DNA of 64,000 nucleotides from Mycoplasma buteonis (GTDB taxonomy: Bacteria > Bacillota_I > Bacilli_A > Mycoplasmatales > Metamycoplasmataceae): positions 1 to 64,000 of the forward strand of contig NZ_JPOK01000007.1 of the NCBI RefSeq assembly GCF_000733865.1, read 5' to 3'. Position numbers and translations under genes: made by a program. Below, in pieces: positions 39,968-51,472 of the stretch. The first letter of the stretch is position 1. Each line of letters begins with the position of its first letter. The notes below the pieces were generated by a model. That model was not told where the DNA came from. It was given only the letters and a program-made list of their open reading frames with translations, and did not search any database.

Positions 39968-41591
39968 TCAAATCACAGGTAAGCAACTTGCAGAAGCAAT
40001 TATTTCAGGTTCACATGCGTTATCAAATGCAAGACAAAAAATTGACGCATTAAATGTTTTCCCTGTTCCAGATGGTGACACAGGAACAAACATGTCTTCA
40101 ACTCTTGCGTCAGTAGTGGAAAAATTACAAAAAATGGATAATCCAACAGTTGAAGAAGTCAGTCAATCAGCTGCACTTGATATGATTTATGAAGCACGTG
40201 GTAATTCTGGTGTTATTTTGTCACAAATTTTTAAAGGATTTGCTTTAGCTTGCGAAGGAAAAGAAACTTTAAACATTAATGAAGCAATTATTGCTTTCGA
40301 AAGTGCTTCTAAAAGAGCTTATAAATCTGTATTTAAACCTGTTGAAGGTACTGTTTTAACAGTTATTCGTGAAACAAGTGAAAAGCTAAGAAACGAATGC
40401 TTTAACCAAGATATGACTGTTGAAGAATTTTTCACTAAAGTTGTAGAATTTGCTCGCAAAAGCTGTGATGAAACACCAAATAAGCTTAAAACATTAAGAG
40501 AAGTCGGTGTTACTGATAGTGGTGGTGAAGGACTTTATACAGTTTTATTTGGGATGCTTGCTTATTTTAAAGGTAATCCTGTTGCTATTTCAGATCAAGG
40601 TGACCAAATTAATAACTTCATCAGTGAAAGCGAAGTTTATGAAGGTGAATTTGGTTATTGTACAGAAGTACTTGTAAAACTTAATGATTATCAAAATTTT
40701 AATAAAGATACCTTTTCTAAGGCATTACAAAAATTTGCTAATTCACTAGTTGTAGTTAATGATGATGATATTTTAAAAGTTCATGGACACGTATTACAAC
40801 CAGGTAAATTACTTAACTATGCACAAAAATACGGTGAATTTATTAAAATCAAATCAGAAAATATGACACTCCAAGCTAATCAATCAAAAGCTAATGCTGA
40901 TCGTTTAAGCGAAATGTCACAAACTGAAGATCGTAAAGAAATTGCTATCATTTCTTGCAATCTAGGTAGTGGAATTATTAAGAGAATGAAAGAACTTGGA
41001 TGTGATTACGTCATTGAATCAGGTCAAACTCAAAATCCATCAGCACAAGACATTATTACTGCAATTAAAAGCGTTAATGCGGATAACGTTTTCGTTTTAC
41101 CAAACAATGGAAATGTAATTTTAGCAGCACAACAAGCAGCCCAAATCTATCAAGACTCAAACATTGTGGTTATTCCAACTAAAACACAAATTCAAGGAAT
41201 TACTGCAATTATGAACTTTAGTCATTCAGTTAGTGCTGAAGATAATGTTGAAATGATGCAAGAAGCTATTGCAGAAGTTGAAAGTGGTGAAGTAGTTAAC
41301 GCTGTACGTGATACAACAATTAATGGTGTGAAAGTGCGTACTGGTGAATACCTTGCAATTTTAAACGGTAAAATTATTAGTTCACAAAAAACAGCAGTGC
41401 AAGCTGCCAAAAAACTTATGGCTGAAATGAACTTAGATAAAAAAGAAATTATTAGCATTTATTATGGTGAAGAAGCTTCATTAAATGAAGTAGATGAACT
41501 AACAAACCATATCGAAAGTCAATACGATCTAGATATCGAAACAATTGAAGGTAATCAACCTACTTACATCTTTTACTTAGGAGCTGAATAA
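39960..41591 (+). CDS. fakA: Fatty acid kinase subunit FakA (DhaL/YloV family)
   Basis: 543 aa, the size of FakA. With a FakB partner it phosphorylates exogenous fatty acids to acyl-phosphates. The ATP-binding DhaL domain covers ~1-200: NVFPVPDGDTGTNM (residues 32-45, metal-binding Asp38 and Asp40), EARGNSGVILSQIFKGFA, and GVTDSGGEGLYTV. The middle domain has EGEFGYCTEVLVK, and the C-terminal domain GSGIIKRMKELGCDYVIESG with VFVLPNNGNVILAAQQA. It is followed by plsX in TAATG overlap, which uses acyl-phosphate. This fits a cell that takes up fatty acids and cannot make them. FakB is not in the window. Confidence 0.95.
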   Translation: MNNQITGKQLAEAIISGSHALSNARQKIDALNVFPVPDGDTGTNMSSTLASVVEKLQKMDNPTVEEVSQSAALDMIYEARGNSGVILSQIFKGFALACEGKETLNINEAIIAFESASKRAYKSVFKPVEGTVLTVIRETSEKLRNECFNQDMTVEEFFTKVVEFARKSCDETPNKLKTLREVGVTDSGGEGLYTVLFGMLAYFKGNPVAISDQGDQINNFISESEVYEGEFGYCTEVLVKLNDYQNFNKDTFSKALQKFANSLVVVNDDDILKVHGHVLQPGKLLNYAQKYGEFIKIKSENMTLQANQSKANADRLSEMSQTEDRKEIAIISCNLGSGIIKRMKELGCDYVIESGQTQNPSAQDIITAIKSVNADNVFVLPNNGNVILAAQQAAQIYQDSNIVVIPTKTQIQGITAIMNFSHSVSAEDNVEMMQEAIAEVESGEVVNAVRDTTINGVKVRTGEYLAILNGKIISSQKTAVQAAKKLMAEMNLDKKEIISIYYGEEASLNEVDELTNHIESQYDLDIETIEGNQPTYIFYLGAE

Positions 41592-42577
41592 TGAATTACA
41601 AAATTGTATTTGATTTAAATGGAAATGATAACGGTCAAGCTAGCGGGATTGCTGCTGCTAAGCAATTTGCAAAGCAAAATCCCAATTTTCAAATTTCTTT
41701 AATTGGTGATTTTCAAAAAAAATCAGATCTTGAACTTACAAACATAAGTAATATTAAACTTTTAAACAATCCAACAACACCAACTAATCCAAAAGACTTA
41801 CGTGGTTCTATGATGGAAAAAACTTCTATGAACCAGGCTATTGATTTATTAAAAAATAAAGAAGCCGATGCAATTTTATCTAGTGGAGATAGCGGATGCT
41901 ACATTTCTAGTTTAACTTTTAAAATTGGAAGACTTAATAACGTGTCTCGTCCAGCATTTATGCCAATTTGTAATGCAATTAATGGACAAAAGTTTTTATT
42001 CATGGATGTCGGTGCTAATTTAGTGGCTAAAAGTGACTTTTTAGTTGAGTGAGCTAAGTTAGGATCTGCATTTTATGAAGTAATGTTTAATAAACCTAAT
42101 CCATCAGTAGCTTTATTAAACATTGGAACAGAAGATTACAAAGGAAATGAAAATGCAGTTGAAGCTAACAAGATTTTAAAAGAAGATTCTAATTTAAACT
42201 ACGTTGGTTTTAATGAAACACGTGATTTATTCCGTGGTTTAGTTGATGTTGCCGTTATTGACGGTTACGGAGGAAATTTAGTCTTAAAAAGCTACGAAGG
42301 TGCTATTTTTACTTTTAAAGACTTATTAAAAGAAAAATTTACTAAAACTTTTTTACGTAAGCTTCATGCCCTAGCTCTTAAAAAAGCTTTTAAAGAAGCT
42401 GGTGATGTGCTTGATTACCGCCAAGTAGGTTCTGCCTGAGTTATTGGTATTGATGGAATTGCAATTAAAGCTCACGGTTCAAGCGATACCTTATCATACC
42501 TTTCTGCATTAAATACAATTAAAACAGCTTTAGAAAAAGATTTATTAAATAAATTAAAGGACAAACTCAATGATTAA
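41591..42577 (+). CDS. plsX: Phosphate acyltransferase PlsX
   Basis: 328 aa, normal for PlsX. It interconverts acyl-phosphate and acyl-ACP and supplies acyl-phosphate to PlsY for phosphatidic acid synthesis. It shows the DLNGNDNGQASGIAAAKQFA start (the usual DAMGGD is changed to DLNGND), LSSGDSGCYISSLTFKIGRL and VDVAVIDGYGGNLVLKSYEG. The ATG shares an A with the fakA stop. Its end overlaps rnc by 8 bp. Together with FakA it forms the exogenous-fatty-acid route. Fatty-acid synthesis genes that sit here in Bacillus (fabD, fabG, acpP) are missing. Confidence 0.93.
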
Positions 42578-43247
42578 ATCTAATAGTTTGACCGAGTTTT
42601 TTGACAATCATAAAATTACTCCAAATAACACAATTACATATTTTGAGGCTTTAACACATTCTTCATTTAATCGTGGTGATACTTCTAAAATTAAAAATTA
42701 TGAGCAACTGGAATTTTTAGGTGATGCTGTTTTACAATTTGTTTCTAGTTCTTATATTTATTTAAAGTATCCTGAGTTAGCACAAGGATACCAAACACGC
42801 TTGAGAGCTAAAGCGGTATGTACTGAAACACTGAGCAAAATTTCAGTCGAAATGGGACTTATCGATTTACTCAAAACAGGTCCAGGACAAATGGAAAAAG
42901 ATGTTAAAGATTCACATAAAGTACAAGCTGATATTTTTGAATCTATGGTTGGTGCTATTTATGTTGATCAAGGTATTAAAAAAGCTCAAGAATTTATTTC
43001 ACAATACATTTATCCTGTGATTGACGAAGTACACCTAAATAATAATAAAGATTCAAAAACTGAATTACAAGAATATTTCCAAAGTTTTAGCAAAGATAAT
43101 ATTAGTTATATAACAGAACAATTACCAAATAAACAATTTAAAGCAAAAGCAATTCATGATAATCAAATTTTTGGTTCAGGTATTGGAAATACCAAAAAAG
43201 AAGCAGAATTAGAAGCTGCCAAAGATGCTTTAAGCAAACTAAAATAG
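42570..43247 (+). CDS. rnc: Ribonuclease III
   Basis: 225 aa, normal length. It cleaves double-stranded RNA in rRNA and mRNA processing. The catalytic signature NYEQLEFLGDAVLQF is at residues 43-57, with the second acidic site in KVQADIFESMVGAIYVDQG. A C-terminal dsRNA-binding domain (~155-225) ends GNTKKEAELEAAKDALSKLK. AAAGGAC precedes the ATG, which lies inside plsX. The smc gene follows after 13 bp, so rnc-smc keeps the Bacillus order. Confidence 0.97.
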   Translation: MIKSNSLTEFFDNHKITPNNTITYFEALTHSSFNRGDTSKIKNYEQLEFLGDAVLQFVSSSYIYLKYPELAQGYQTRLRAKAVCTETLSKISVEMGLIDLLKTGPGQMEKDVKDSHKVQADIFESMVGAIYVDQGIKKAQEFISQYIYPVIDEVHLNNNKDSKTELQEYFQSFSKDNISYITEQLPNKQFKAKAIHDNQIFGSGIGNTKKEAELEAAKDALSKLK

Positions 43248-43260
43248 AGATGAGGTTGAT

Positions 43261-46200
43261 ATGAAATTAGTAAAAATTGAAGCACATGGTTTCAAATCTT
43301 TTGCTGACCCAATTGTACTAAGATTTGATGGAGGTGTAGCTGGAATTGTTGGACCAAATGGTTCAGGAAAAAGTAATATTAATGATGCAATTCGTTGAGT
43401 GCTTGGAGAACAAAGCTCAAAAGAACTTCGTGGTGATAGCATGGAAGATGTTATTTTTTCTGGTTCTAAAACAGTTCAACCTATGAATCGTGCTACTGTT
43501 ACGCTGACTTTTGATAATCGTGAACGTAATTCAAGTATTAACACCGATTACATCACAATAACTAGATCTCTAGAACGTGGAAAAGGAACCAATGAGTACT
43601 TTTTAAATGGTGAACCTTGTCGTCATAAAGATATTAAAGCAATAGCTATGGAAAGCGGAATTGGAAAAAGCTCATTAGCTATTATTTCACAAGGTACTGT
43701 TGCAGACATTGCACAATCTAGTGATGAGCAAAGACGTTTAATTTTCGAAGAAGCAGCCGGTGTATCTAAATATAAATTACGTAAAACAGAAGCTTTAAGA
43801 AAATTAGAGCGTACCGAAAGTACCTTAAAACAAATTGAAGCGGTAATTAAAGAACTTCAAAAACGTTTAGAGCCACTTAGAAAGCAAGCTGAAAAAGCAT
43901 TGGCGTATAAAGATAAAAATAAACAACTTAGAGAAGTTGAAATTGCGTATCTTGCAAGTGAAATTGTCCGTTTAGAAAAACTTTATCAAGAATTACACGA
44001 AGACTTAGCTGGTGTTGAAGACACTAAAAGAGATTACCGTAATCAAATCGATCAATTTTTAGTTTTAATTAATGAAAAACGTACTGAACTAAATAATTTA
44101 AGTTCAGAGTTAGCTCAGCTCCGCGGCCAAAGAGAAGCTATTAATTTAAGATTAGGTGACTTAAAAGTTACCCAAGCAAGAGAAAATGAACGGCGTGATA
44201 TGATTGCACGTGGTGAAATTCAAGCTTCTTCAGATGAAAAAATCGAAGCTTTAATTAGTTCTATTAAAGAAATGGAACATAAAATTAACTATTTTAAAAC
44301 TACTAAATACGATTTAGAAGTCAAAATGGATGCTTCAAATAGCCTACTAGTTCAGTTAAAAAAACAAATTAACGAGCAGTACATTATCGCAAATGACGCT
44401 GAAAGAAAAATAGAAAATTGTAAAACTCATTTAGGGATTTTATTAGAAAAGAAAAATAAACACACTAATTTATTTAAAGGAACTAAAACAATTGTTGAGA
44501 ACAAATTAAACTTTAAAGGTTTTAAAGGTTTAGTTAGTGATTTAATTAAAGTACAACCAGATTATGTAACCGCAATTGAAACAGTGCTAGCTAATGCTGT
44601 CCAACATGTTGTAGTAGATCGACCAGATACAGCTGTTGAAGCTGTAAATTTCTTAAAGAAAAATAATGGTGGAAGAGCTACATTTATTCCGCTTTCATCA
44701 ATTAAAGAGAAGTTTGTACGTGACGATTATTTACTAGTTGTTCGTAATTACGCAGGTTTTATTGGACTTGCAAGTGAACTAGTTGATACTAAACCAGAAT
44801 ACAACACTTTAAAAAGTTTTTTATTAGGAAACGTTATTGTTGTTGATGATATTAAATCAGCTGAAAAAATTTCAAATATTTTAGATAAAAAGTACATGGT
44901 AGTGACACTAGATGGTGATATTGTGCGTGTTGGTGGAATTATTGTTGGTGGTACTGCTCAAGAAAGTGATGATAACTTAGGAATTGAAAACAAAATTAAA
45001 GATTTACAAAACTTAATTCCAGGTTTAGAATCAATTAAAAATAATGCTACAACAAATATTTTAAAATTAAAAAATCAGTTACAGAGAGAAGAAACTTTCA
45101 ACAAACAGCACACTAGTGAATTCGCAACAATTAATGTACATTTAGCTAATTCACAAACTCAACTTGATGAATACAAAGCTCATGCTGCTCAGCTCAATGC
45201 TCAAAAACAAATTCAAGAAGAAAAAATTGACATAACTCCATTGCTGCAAAAAGTTCAAGAACTGGAAAATCAGGTTCGTTTAATTGATTTTGAAATTAAA
45301 ACAAAATCAAAAATTGAAGATGATTTACGCGGTGAATTAGCACAATTAGAAAACGATAAAAACAAAACTACTTCAATGCTCTTGACTTTAAATGATTCAT
45401 TTAATCAAAAAATTAAACTTTATGAAAATTCTAAATTTTACTTAGAAAAACATAAAGAACGTTTATCACAATATTACAAATTAACTCTAGAATATGCACG
45501 TGAAAACTTTGCACTATCAATGTCTCTTGAAAGTGCCAAAGAATTAATTTCTGAACTTAGAAGCGAAATTGAAGCTTTAGGAAATGTTAATTTAGAATCA
45601 ATAACTGAGTTGGAAGAAGTTGAAGCACGCTACGATAATTTTAGCGAAAATTTTGAAGAGTTAACCGATGCACGAAATACTATTTTAAGTGCTATAGCTG
45701 AAATGGATAAAATTATTATTACAAGATTAACTAATATTGTTAATGATGTTAATAAGGAGTTTTCAAGAGTTTTCAGCTCGATGTTTGGTGGTGGAACTGC
45801 AGAAGTAAAATTTGTTGATCAACACAATGTTCTTGAAAGCGGAATTAGCATTTATGCTCAGCCACCAGGAAAAAGTATTAAAAACTTAAAACTATTTTCA
45901 GGTGGTGAAAAATCATTAATTGCAATTTCGTTGTTATTTGCAATTTTAAGAGCAAGACCACTACCTCTTTGTATATTAGATGAAGTGGAAGCTGCTTTAG
46001 ACGAATCAAATGTAGTTCGTTACGGTGAATATTTACAAGAACTCAAAAAACAAACTCAATTTTTAGTTATTACACACCGTGTTGGAACAATGACTAAAGT
46101 AGATGCTCTTTTTGGAGCAACCATGCAAACAAGAGGTGTGACAAGCTTCTTTAGTGTTAAACTTGAAGATGCAAAACAAATGGTTGAAAATGATAAATAA
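43261..46200 (+). CDS. smc: Chromosome segregation protein SMC
   Basis: 979 aa, shorter than Bacillus SMC (~1186) but the usual size in mycoplasmas, so the coiled-coil arms are shortened and not broken. SMC with ScpA/ScpB compacts and segregates the chromosome. The N-terminal Walker A GPNGSGKSN is at residues 31-39, followed by DAIRWVLGEQSSKELRG. The hinge lies near residues 415-570. The C-terminal head has the signature KLFSGGEKSLIAISLLFAIL and Walker B PLCILDEVEAALDESN. Both ATPase halves are intact. The first ATG (43261) follows GAGATGAGG. A hairpin terminator comes right after the stop. Confidence 0.97.
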
Positions 46201-46201
46201 T

Positions 46202-46228
46202 AAAATACCTTAAAGGGTATTTTTTATT
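46202..46228 (+). terminator. Terminator of the yloU-fakA-plsX-rnc-smc operon
   Basis: AAATACC and GGTATTT (46203-46209 / 46216-46222) form a 7-bp stem followed by a T-run. Confidence 0.82.
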
Positions 46229-46430
46229 TAATATTTGTAAAATAAAAAATTAAAAAAACATAAAAAGTTAATAAAATACATCTTTTTTGAAAAAATAATT
46301 ATTTTTTCTAATTTATAAGCCTATTTTATAGTGATAAAAGAAATTAAACTGATTGTGAAAAATTTTTTCAGAAAGCAATTCGCAACAACATATATGATTT
46401 TAAAAAAGATATAATTATATATGAAAAACA

Positions 46431-46471
46431 AGCTATATTTCAAATAGCTAATATATATATATATATATTAT
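46431..46471 (+). promoter_or_regulatory. Promoter region of the large lipoprotein with an (AT)9 tract
   Basis: The gap 46201-46510 has no gene. AGCTAT and ATAGCT (46431-46436 / 46444-46449) form an inverted repeat. They are followed by nine AT dinucleotides (46451-46468) and a TATTAT -10-like box (46466-46471), 40 bp before the lipoprotein ATG. The dinucleotide tract therefore sits in the promoter spacer. Change in its length could alter expression by slipped-strand mispairing; that is an inference. Confidence 0.5.
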
Positions 46472-46510
46472 GCAGTGAATGCATTGATATATTTACAGAA
46501 AAGGAAGAAA

Positions 46511-49147
46511 ATGAAAAAATACTTAAAGAAAGCAAGTAAGGTTGTTTTACCTGGTACTGCTGTAGTTCTTACGCCGCTAATTTCTGCTGCTTGTTCAACT
46601 GATAAAATACAAGAAGATAGAAATAATGCTAAAAACGAATTAAACAACTCAAGATATTTAAATTTTTTACAAACTTCAAGTTTTAATGACAAAATTCAAA
46701 GTGCTAAAACAAAAGAAGAAATCAAGACAATAATAACTGAAATTAAAAATAAAAATTTTGAAGCTGCAAAATTAAACTTTGCAAATAGTATTGATAATCT
46801 AAATAGATTAACAACAGAAGAAAAAGCAACTGCTAAAAATGTTTTAATGCAAGCTAATGACTTAGAAAACTTATTAGCAGAATTAAATAAAATAATTGTT
46901 AAAAATGAAACACCAATTTTAGAAGCTAAACAAAAAATAGAAACATTTAATGATTTATCTAAAGAAGAAAAAATGTTTTTTGAAAAATCATTACATATAA
47001 ACTCAACACTTAATCACATAGTGACTGTTCTTAATGATGCAAAGCATACTAATGATGCAAATCAATATGCAAGAGAAACTACAGAAGCAGCACCAAAACT
47101 AGAAAACTTAAATAAACAGTTACTAGAATTACAAAATCTTTTACCTGAATTAATGGTTTCAGAAGAACTTAAAGCACAAGTATCACCAATTGTTAAAAAT
47201 GGTTTAGAAGCTAAAGAAGATAAAAGTAATGATGAATTAAACTCACCACTTAAACTTGTTAATTACAAACAAAATAAATTAAAAGAATCTACTGATTTAC
47301 TATTAGCAAATCTTTCAGAACAATTACAAAATAACTTTAAAGCTGTTGCATCAAAAACTATTACAGAAAATGCTCAAATTTTAGCAAAAGAAACTTTTAC
47401 AGAATTTAAATCAAGTTTTGAAAAAATAGCAAATTTACAGTTAGTAAATAATGTAAGTCAATTAAACACTCAATTAACAAAGTTAAATGCAGAGTTACCA
47501 CAATTAGTGTTGGACTTTAATAATCTTAAAAAAGCTGAAACTGATAAAGTTGTTGCAGCAATCAATAATAAAAATACAGAAATCGCAAACTTTATTGAAT
47601 TAGTTAAATCTTCAAGCTTAGAAGAAAATGAAAAAAACACTTTAGAACAAGAACTTGCAAATATTAAAGATCTTGAAATTAGTAATGAAAATCCAATACT
47701 TATTGATTATGAAGATTTACTTAAAAATAAAACTGAAAGCTTAGCTAGTTCAAAAGAAAAAGCTTTATCAAAAGCAAACCAATTGTATTCTAAATTAATT
47801 AGAGATGTTGCTAGAACCACAATTTCACAAGCTCACGAAAATATATCTGAGTTTTCAAGAAATTATTTAACAAATGTGTTAAATTTTGAGCTTGAAAAAG
47901 ATTTTGAAAAAGTTGAAGAACAAATTTCACACAATAAAGATTTAATAACTGCAGAAGTAAAAAGTGTTATTAAGTATTCATTTGATAAAATTAAAGATTT
48001 TGAATTTGATATTGAAAGATATATAGAATATCACCCTGATAAAGAAGAAGATACTGAAAAAGCAAGAAAAGAAAAAGAATTCCACGCTACACTTAAAACT
48101 TTTGCTGAAAAAATTAAAGCATTACAAAATGATTTTAAAACTGTTGAGCAAGCATACAATAAATATGTTGAATTAAAACAAGAATTCTTACCTTTAGAAG
48201 CACAAATGAATAAAGTTGAAACAGAAGAAAGAACACAAAGTGGTTCTACTTCTAACGTAGTACTAAAAGATACTATTAAAGAAAATAAAATTAAATTTAA
48301 CGAAGAAGATAAAAAGGCATTAGGTAAGGCCACTGAAGCTCTAGATGCTGTTGCAACATTAAATGCTGAAATTGCAAAATTAAATGAAAATCCTGAAGCT
48401 TCTGCGGAAGAATTAAAAGCTAAACAAGAACAACTAAAAGAAAAATACAAAGAAGCACAAAACTCATTAAAAGAAATATTACAAAGTAAATGAGATACCG
48501 CAAGAGCAAAATACTTTGATTTAGCACTATTTACAGCTCTTCCAGGTGACAAAATATGAAGTTTAGCTTACTGAAATGATTTAGCAAGATCATTTTATGA
48601 AACACAAATTTTAATGAATGAAGCACAAAAACTAATTGATGATGAAAATGCTAAAATTGCTTCTTCAGATAAAAGTGAGGCTCAAAATACTTTATTAGGA
48701 AAAATTGAACAACTTATTAAAAAACTCGAAGAAGTTCAAAGCAATGTTGATAAAGCAAAACCTGTTTTAGTAAAAGATGGTTCAAAACAATTTCCAGCTT
48801 ACCAAAGTATTGCTAGATGATCAGCACAAGTTTATGCAAACTGAATTGAAAAACGTTTAACAAAATATCCAGATATTTCTAGTGATGCTGAATTAACTCA
48901 GTTAAAACAAGATACAAAAACCTTATTTGATGATTTTAAAGCATTTTCAGTTAAATGATCAAATGGTGATAATTATCAAACAAAAGCAACAGCTCTTGCT
49001 AAAGCGTATGATGCTCTTTACCAAAAAACATTAGAAAAGAAAATTACAATTGATAAAAAATTCGAGACACCAAAATTTGCTAGAGAATATATTGCTATAA
49101 GAGATGCATTCTTTAGTTCTCTTACTGATGAAAATCACTGAAACTAA
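46511..49147 (+). CDS. Large helical surface lipoprotein with GA-module-like repeats
   Basis: 878 aa. The signal peptide ends TPLISAAC, with Cys29 as lipidation site. The start is the ATG at 46511, after AAAGGAAG; an in-frame ATG at 46475 has no such site. The mature protein is almost all Lys/Glu/Asn/Leu helices. The N-terminal part has units like FANSIDNLNRLTTEEKATAK and KIETFNDLSKEEKMFFEKSL. They resemble the GA/FIVAR-type three-helix modules of host-protein-binding surface proteins. The C-terminal ~230 residues contain many UGA-Trp codons and a different composition. The protein has no enzyme motif. Host adhesion or serum-protein binding is the likely role, inferred from the module type and the variable-looking promoter. 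Confidence 0.83.
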
Positions 49148-49182
49148 TTCGGATTATTATTTATCAAAGACGAAAAACAATG

Positions 49183-49211
49183 AAAGTTGACAAAAATGTC
49201 AACTTTTTTTG
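49183..49211 (+). terminator. Terminator of the large lipoprotein gene
   Basis: AAAGTTGACA (49183-49192) and TGTCAACTTT (49197-49206) form a perfect 10-bp stem with an AAAA loop, followed by T residues. Confidence 0.93.
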
Positions 49212-49325
49212 TGAATACTTTTCTGATTTGTTGGAAAATTGTTTTTTAACGTCGAATTCAAAAAAACATATAATTATTAAAAAGTAATATTTAAAATATA
49301 AAATCAAAAGGTGTTGAGGTAAAAA

Positions 49326-50075
49326 ATGTCTGATGAACTAAAAAAGAAAAAAATTTTAAGAATTTGGTGAGTTATAAATATATTTACTTGATTTTCATTA
49401 ATTTGCTCTTTTGTACTTATTGTTCTTTTTCAATTTAATTCAGTAATACTTTTTAAGCAAAAAATAAATAGTGAAATGATTGTTTTTTCAATATTAGCAA
49501 TAATTTTATGAATACTTTTTTGTGTGTGTTATTGATTCGCTACTGTGTATTGTTTTTTCAACTTAGCTATACGTTGAAATAAATCATTAAGAAGTATACA
49601 ACAAAGATTTCCGGTTAATAAATCTGGTATTATCCTTTTCATTTATAAATACGTGTATTTATTACCAATCCAAGAAAAAGATGAAGTGAAATTTAACAAG
49701 CCAAATGAGAAAATGAAGAAAATAATTAAAGCTTTCATAGTTTCATTTTACATAATTACTATATTATTATCTAGTGGATTTTTAGGATTAGCAATTTATA
49801 TTTTGGGTACAAGTGATGATATTTTAATTTTAGGAGTTTTCCAATTATTTACTGCTATTTTTATAATAGTTTATGTACATATAATGATAATTCCAGTAAT
49901 TATTTATCAAACAATAAAATGAAATTCCCTTGAAGAAGAAGACTTTAAAAATAAAATTCTTTGAGTACTATTTAATAGATATGCAAAAGAATATCCTTAC
50001 TGATGAATGAAGAAAAATATTAATATTCATATAAAAAATAAAAAAGGTTATGACGAAGAAATTTTTTGAAAATAA
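49326..50075 (+). CDS. Membrane protein of unknown function with four TM segments
   Basis: 249 aa, not recognised. Hydrophobic segments are near residues 13-37 (WWVINIFTWFSLICSFVLIV), 50-75 (MIVFSILAIILWILFCVCYW), 140-165 (AFIVSFYIITILLSSGFLGL) and 175-200 (ILGVFQLFTAIFIIVYVHIM). The basic, aromatic C-terminal tail carries several UGA-Trp codons. The region 49212-49325 upstream has the promoter but no gene. A GAGGT site precedes the ATG. It is a single gene with a terminator shared with the convergent opp operon. No family can be named. Confidence 0.78.
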
Positions 50076-50102
50076 AAATCAGCTTTTGGCCGATTTTTTA
50101 AT
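50076..50102. terminator. Terminator between the 249-aa membrane protein and oppF
   Basis: AAATC-GC and GC-GATTT arms with one internal mismatch (about 50076-50100) form a hairpin flanked by A-rich and T-rich runs. It serves the plus-strand gene and probably the opp operon ending at 50124. Confidence 0.65.
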
Positions 50103-50123
50103 CTTTAAAATATTAATTAAATA

Positions 50124-51470
50124 TTATTTTCAGAATTCTTCTTTTCATTTTACAACTTCTTGTGGAGTCGCTAAAACATAATGATCATCATTTATTTTAA
50201 TTCATTCTGGTTGAATTTCATCAGTATAACCGTGATCTAGCGGGTTATATACATACCCAATCAAAGAACCTTTTGTTCCGTGAATTGAAGGCACAGCATC
50301 AAGTAAGCTCTTAGTATAAGGGTGTAATGAATGATTCATAATTTCTTCTGTTTTACCAATTTCAAGAAGTCTTCCACGGTTCATAACAGCAATACGGTCA
50401 GAAATATATTCAACCATACGTAAATCGTGGGCGATAAATAAAATTGTTAAGTTATATTTTTCTTTTAGTTCATTAAAAATATTAACTACTTGAGCTTGAA
50501 TAGAAACGTCAAGAGCAGAAATAGGTTCATCGGCAACAAGAAGCTGTGGACGTAAAACTACTGAACGAGAAATACCGATTCTTTGTTGTTGTCCTCCAGA
50601 AAATTCTAATGGATAACGTCTTAAAACTGCTTCATCTAAACCAACACTTTTAAGCATTTCCACTACTAAAATTCTCTTGCATTCTTTTTCACTTAATTTT
50701 GAAAGCTCTTCACGTTCTGCTTTTTTATCAGTAAGTCATTTTGCCGCTTCATGTAAATTTGCTTTCGCTAAATCATTAAGCATATTTACATATAAAGCTT
50801 CAAAACTAGCTACTTCATTTTCAGCAATTTTAAAGCCTAAATTTCTTTTGTAATCACCAAAGAAATTTGGATGTTTTTTAGCATCAAGAAAGTTTTGATA
50901 AAGCTCTTTTTCAATTTCTTGATCTATATTATATAAATAGATTTCTTTTGAATTTTTAGTATTTTCTAATCCTTCAGAAACTACTGCTTCAACGTTAACA
51001 TGCGGATTTAAAGAGTTAGCAGGATCTTGGAAAATCATTTGAACTTTATTAACCATAAAGTTTTCGATTTCCTTATACTCTTTTAAAGCTTTACCAAATT
51101 TAAATCCACGTTTGAGTTTTTTCGGTAAGGTTTTTTCAAGTAATTTGATTTCACCAAAACTATAAGGAACAAGACCAACTAAAGTTTTACCAATAGTACT
51201 TTTACCACTTCCGGATTCACCAACAAGCCCTAAAACTTCACCTTTATAAATATTAAGTGAAAAATCTGAAACAGCTTTAAAAGCTTTTGAACCACTACCA
51301 TAAGTAATATCTACATTACGTAATTTAACCAAAATTTCTTCATCATGCTTTGGTGTAAGCATGTCTTCAATTCCGTTAGTTAAATAACGATAATATGTCA
51401 CTTCACCTAGTAACTTACGTTTTGTTTCAGTATACATAGGTTTATCTAAAATAACTTTTTTATCTTCCAT
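50124..51470 (-). CDS. oppF: Oligopeptide ABC transporter ATPase OppF
   Basis: 448 aa against ~310-330 in ordinary OppF. Walker A is GLVGESGSGKST, the Q-loop is MIFQDPANSLNP, the signature is FSGGQQQRIGIS and Walker B is LLVADEPISALDVSIQ, followed by the switch FIAHDL. The family C-terminus LHPYTKSLLDAVP is present. About 90-100 extra residues (~160-260, helical and charged) sit between the Q-loop and the signature, and ~45 extra residues precede the ATPase core. The ATG is 2 bp after the oppD stop. It is the last gene of the opp operon. It pairs with OppD to drive peptide import through OppBC. Confidence 0.95.
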
Positions 51471-51472
51471 AA

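Noticed and set aside
43261-46200. SMC about 200 residues shorter than in Bacillus, as a possible truncated pseudogene
   Set aside because: Both head halves, the hinge region and all ATPase motifs are intact; mycoplasma SMC proteins are generally about this size.
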